A stretch of 40,245 nucleotides of DNA, taken from positions 1 to 40,245 of the forward strand of contig CALEEY010000146.1 of the NCBI GenBank assembly GCA_937877085.1. The letters run 5' to 3'. This DNA comes from an uncultured Bacteroidota bacterium. GTDB taxonomy: Bacteria > Bacteroidota > Rhodothermia > Rhodothermales > UBA10348. Shown here in pieces: positions 39,261 to 40,245 of this stretch. The translations under genes were made by a program, and so were the position numbers. Positions within the stretch are counted from its first letter, which is position 1. Every line of letters starts with the position of its first letter. The notes under the pieces are model-generated. The model was given only the letters and a program-made list of their open reading frames with translations, was not told the DNA's origin and did not search any database.

Positions 39261-39851
39261 TTACCACGGAATCCACACGCCCATCCGTAGGCTAGGTGTC
39301 GCCCCACCAGCTTCGGCGAAGACGATGGCGGATTTCGAGGCTCTCGAAATGCGAATAATCGGATCGACCAACAACACAAAGCGTCGATTTCTATCCACTT
39401 TGGAATCCCTGGTAGAAAAAGACAACCCAGGCCCAGCCCGCAGCCCGATATCAATATCAAAGCCACGATACCCCGCATTTCCTATCAACCGCTCGATTCC
39501 GAAAACCCGAAAAGAGACCCCAATAAGCGCGGCGACCTTGATTTGGTCCTCGGTCGATCGAAACGCAGGTTCAATGTTTGACAGCAGGTGTAATTCCCTC
39601 GTATAAAGGGTTCGAGCAGACACGCTCCCCACATTGAGCCCCAGACCAGGAACGGCTGCCATGCCCAGTTGGATATACCCACCCATGGGCTCAGTACGCT
39701 GGGCCGAGGCCGTAGGTACACCGAGCGCTAAGCACAGAGAGAGCCCCCAGGTAAGCCCCAGGCCCAACACGGTCTTTAACCAGGTTTTCAGCCCGCCCGC
39801 CCTATCGACGGCCGTCGTTTTCAGGGAGTCTTTATCAAATAAAAGAAACAA
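39261..39851 (-). CDS. Secreted/outer-membrane beta-strand-rich protein, function unknown
   Basis: N-terminal signal-like segment ending ASAQ; alternating amphipathic strands; intact ORF. Confidence 0.55.
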   Translation of the reverse strand: MFLLFDKDSLKTTAVDRAGGLKTWLKTVLGLGLTWGLSLCLALGVPTASAQRTEPMGGYIQLGMAAVPGLGLNVGSVSARTLYTRELHLLSNIEPAFRSTEDQIKVAALIGVSFRVFGIERLIGNAGYRGFDIDIGLRAGPGLSFSTRDSKVDRNRRFVLLVDPIIRISRASKSAIVFAEAGGATPSLRMGVWIPW

Positions 39852-39926
39852 AGCGGGTTCTTGAGCTTAGCGAGCGTTTTCGTGTTCCGGTAAAGAGCCG
39901 GGGCATCACCTTTTACGGTTTGGATC

Positions 39927-40245
39927 ATGGCCCTTCGATGTGGTATTGTCGGACTTCCCAATGTCGGAAAGTCTACCCTTTTCAACGCGCTGAGTCAAGC
40001 GGGCGCGGAATCTGCAAATTACCCGTTTTGCACGATAGAACCCAATGTGGGAATGGTATCTGTTCCGGATGACCGACTGGTTAGTCTTGGGCAGATTAAT
40101 AAATCGATTAAGATTGTCCCGACGGTAATCGAATTTGTGGATATTGCCGGCTTAGTTGCGGGCGCGTCGAAAGGAGAAGGCCTCGGAAACCAGTTTTTGG
40201 GCCACATTCGAGAAGTTGATGCCATCGTGCACGTGGTTCGGTGCT
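39927..40245 (+). CDS. ychF: Redox-regulated ATPase/GTPase YchF, 3' partial
   Basis: [51 protein letters not shown]...[22 protein letters not shown]. Confidence 0.96.
   Translation, partial: MALRCGIVGLPNVGKSTLFNALSQAGAESANYPFCTIEPNVGMVSVPDDRLVSLGQINKSIKIVPTVIEFVDIAGLVAGASKGEGLGNQFLGHIREVDAIVHVVRC

Noticed and set aside
39013-39606. 197-aa + strand ORF overlapping the phosphoesterase end
   Set aside because: Out-of-frame with the phosphoesterase and antisense to the signal-peptide-bearing ORF; no domain signal.
1-40245. CRISPR arrays, rRNA genes, prophage or known defence systems
   Set aside because: No regularly spaced repeats, rRNA-like sequence, phage structural genes or defence-domain ORFs were seen.

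Overview
The window looks like a chromosomal segment of an FCB-group bacterium (one protein ends in a type IX secretion-like C-terminal domain). Its core, about 4.7-18.4 kb, is a reduced-sulfur oxidation island: two YeeE/YedE half-transporters, a metallo-beta-lactamase/double-rhodanese persulfide dioxygenase, two tandem SulP-STAS permeases, a TorD-like chaperone, a type II-like sulfide:quinone oxidoreductase, a cytoplasmic-type molybdopterin oxidoreductase (SoeA/PsrA-like), a fused 4Fe-4S/NrfD subunit, and MobA. The main new observation is a 16-bp palindrome, consensus ACTTGTNATNACAAGT. It lies upstream of the YeeE operon (4741), the SQR gene (12999) and the FeS/NrfD-Mo operon (17805), and twice upstream of a HutC/UTRA-type GntR regulator at about 31.7 kb (31483, 31560). 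This suggests an undescribed autoregulated GntR sulfur-oxidation regulon. A second notable region, about 25.7-31.4 kb, holds decayed signalling and carbohydrate-binding genes, including a hybrid histidine kinase split by a foreign-looking fragment of about 1.8 kb carrying a CDP-alcohol phosphatidyltransferase and a truncated thiolase. The rest is mostly housekeeping genes (recJ, moeA, pgi, comEC, nusB, ychF) plus a repeat-rich noncoding region of about 620 bp with a perfect DnaA box. All calls come from reading the sequence and supplied translations; no database search was run.
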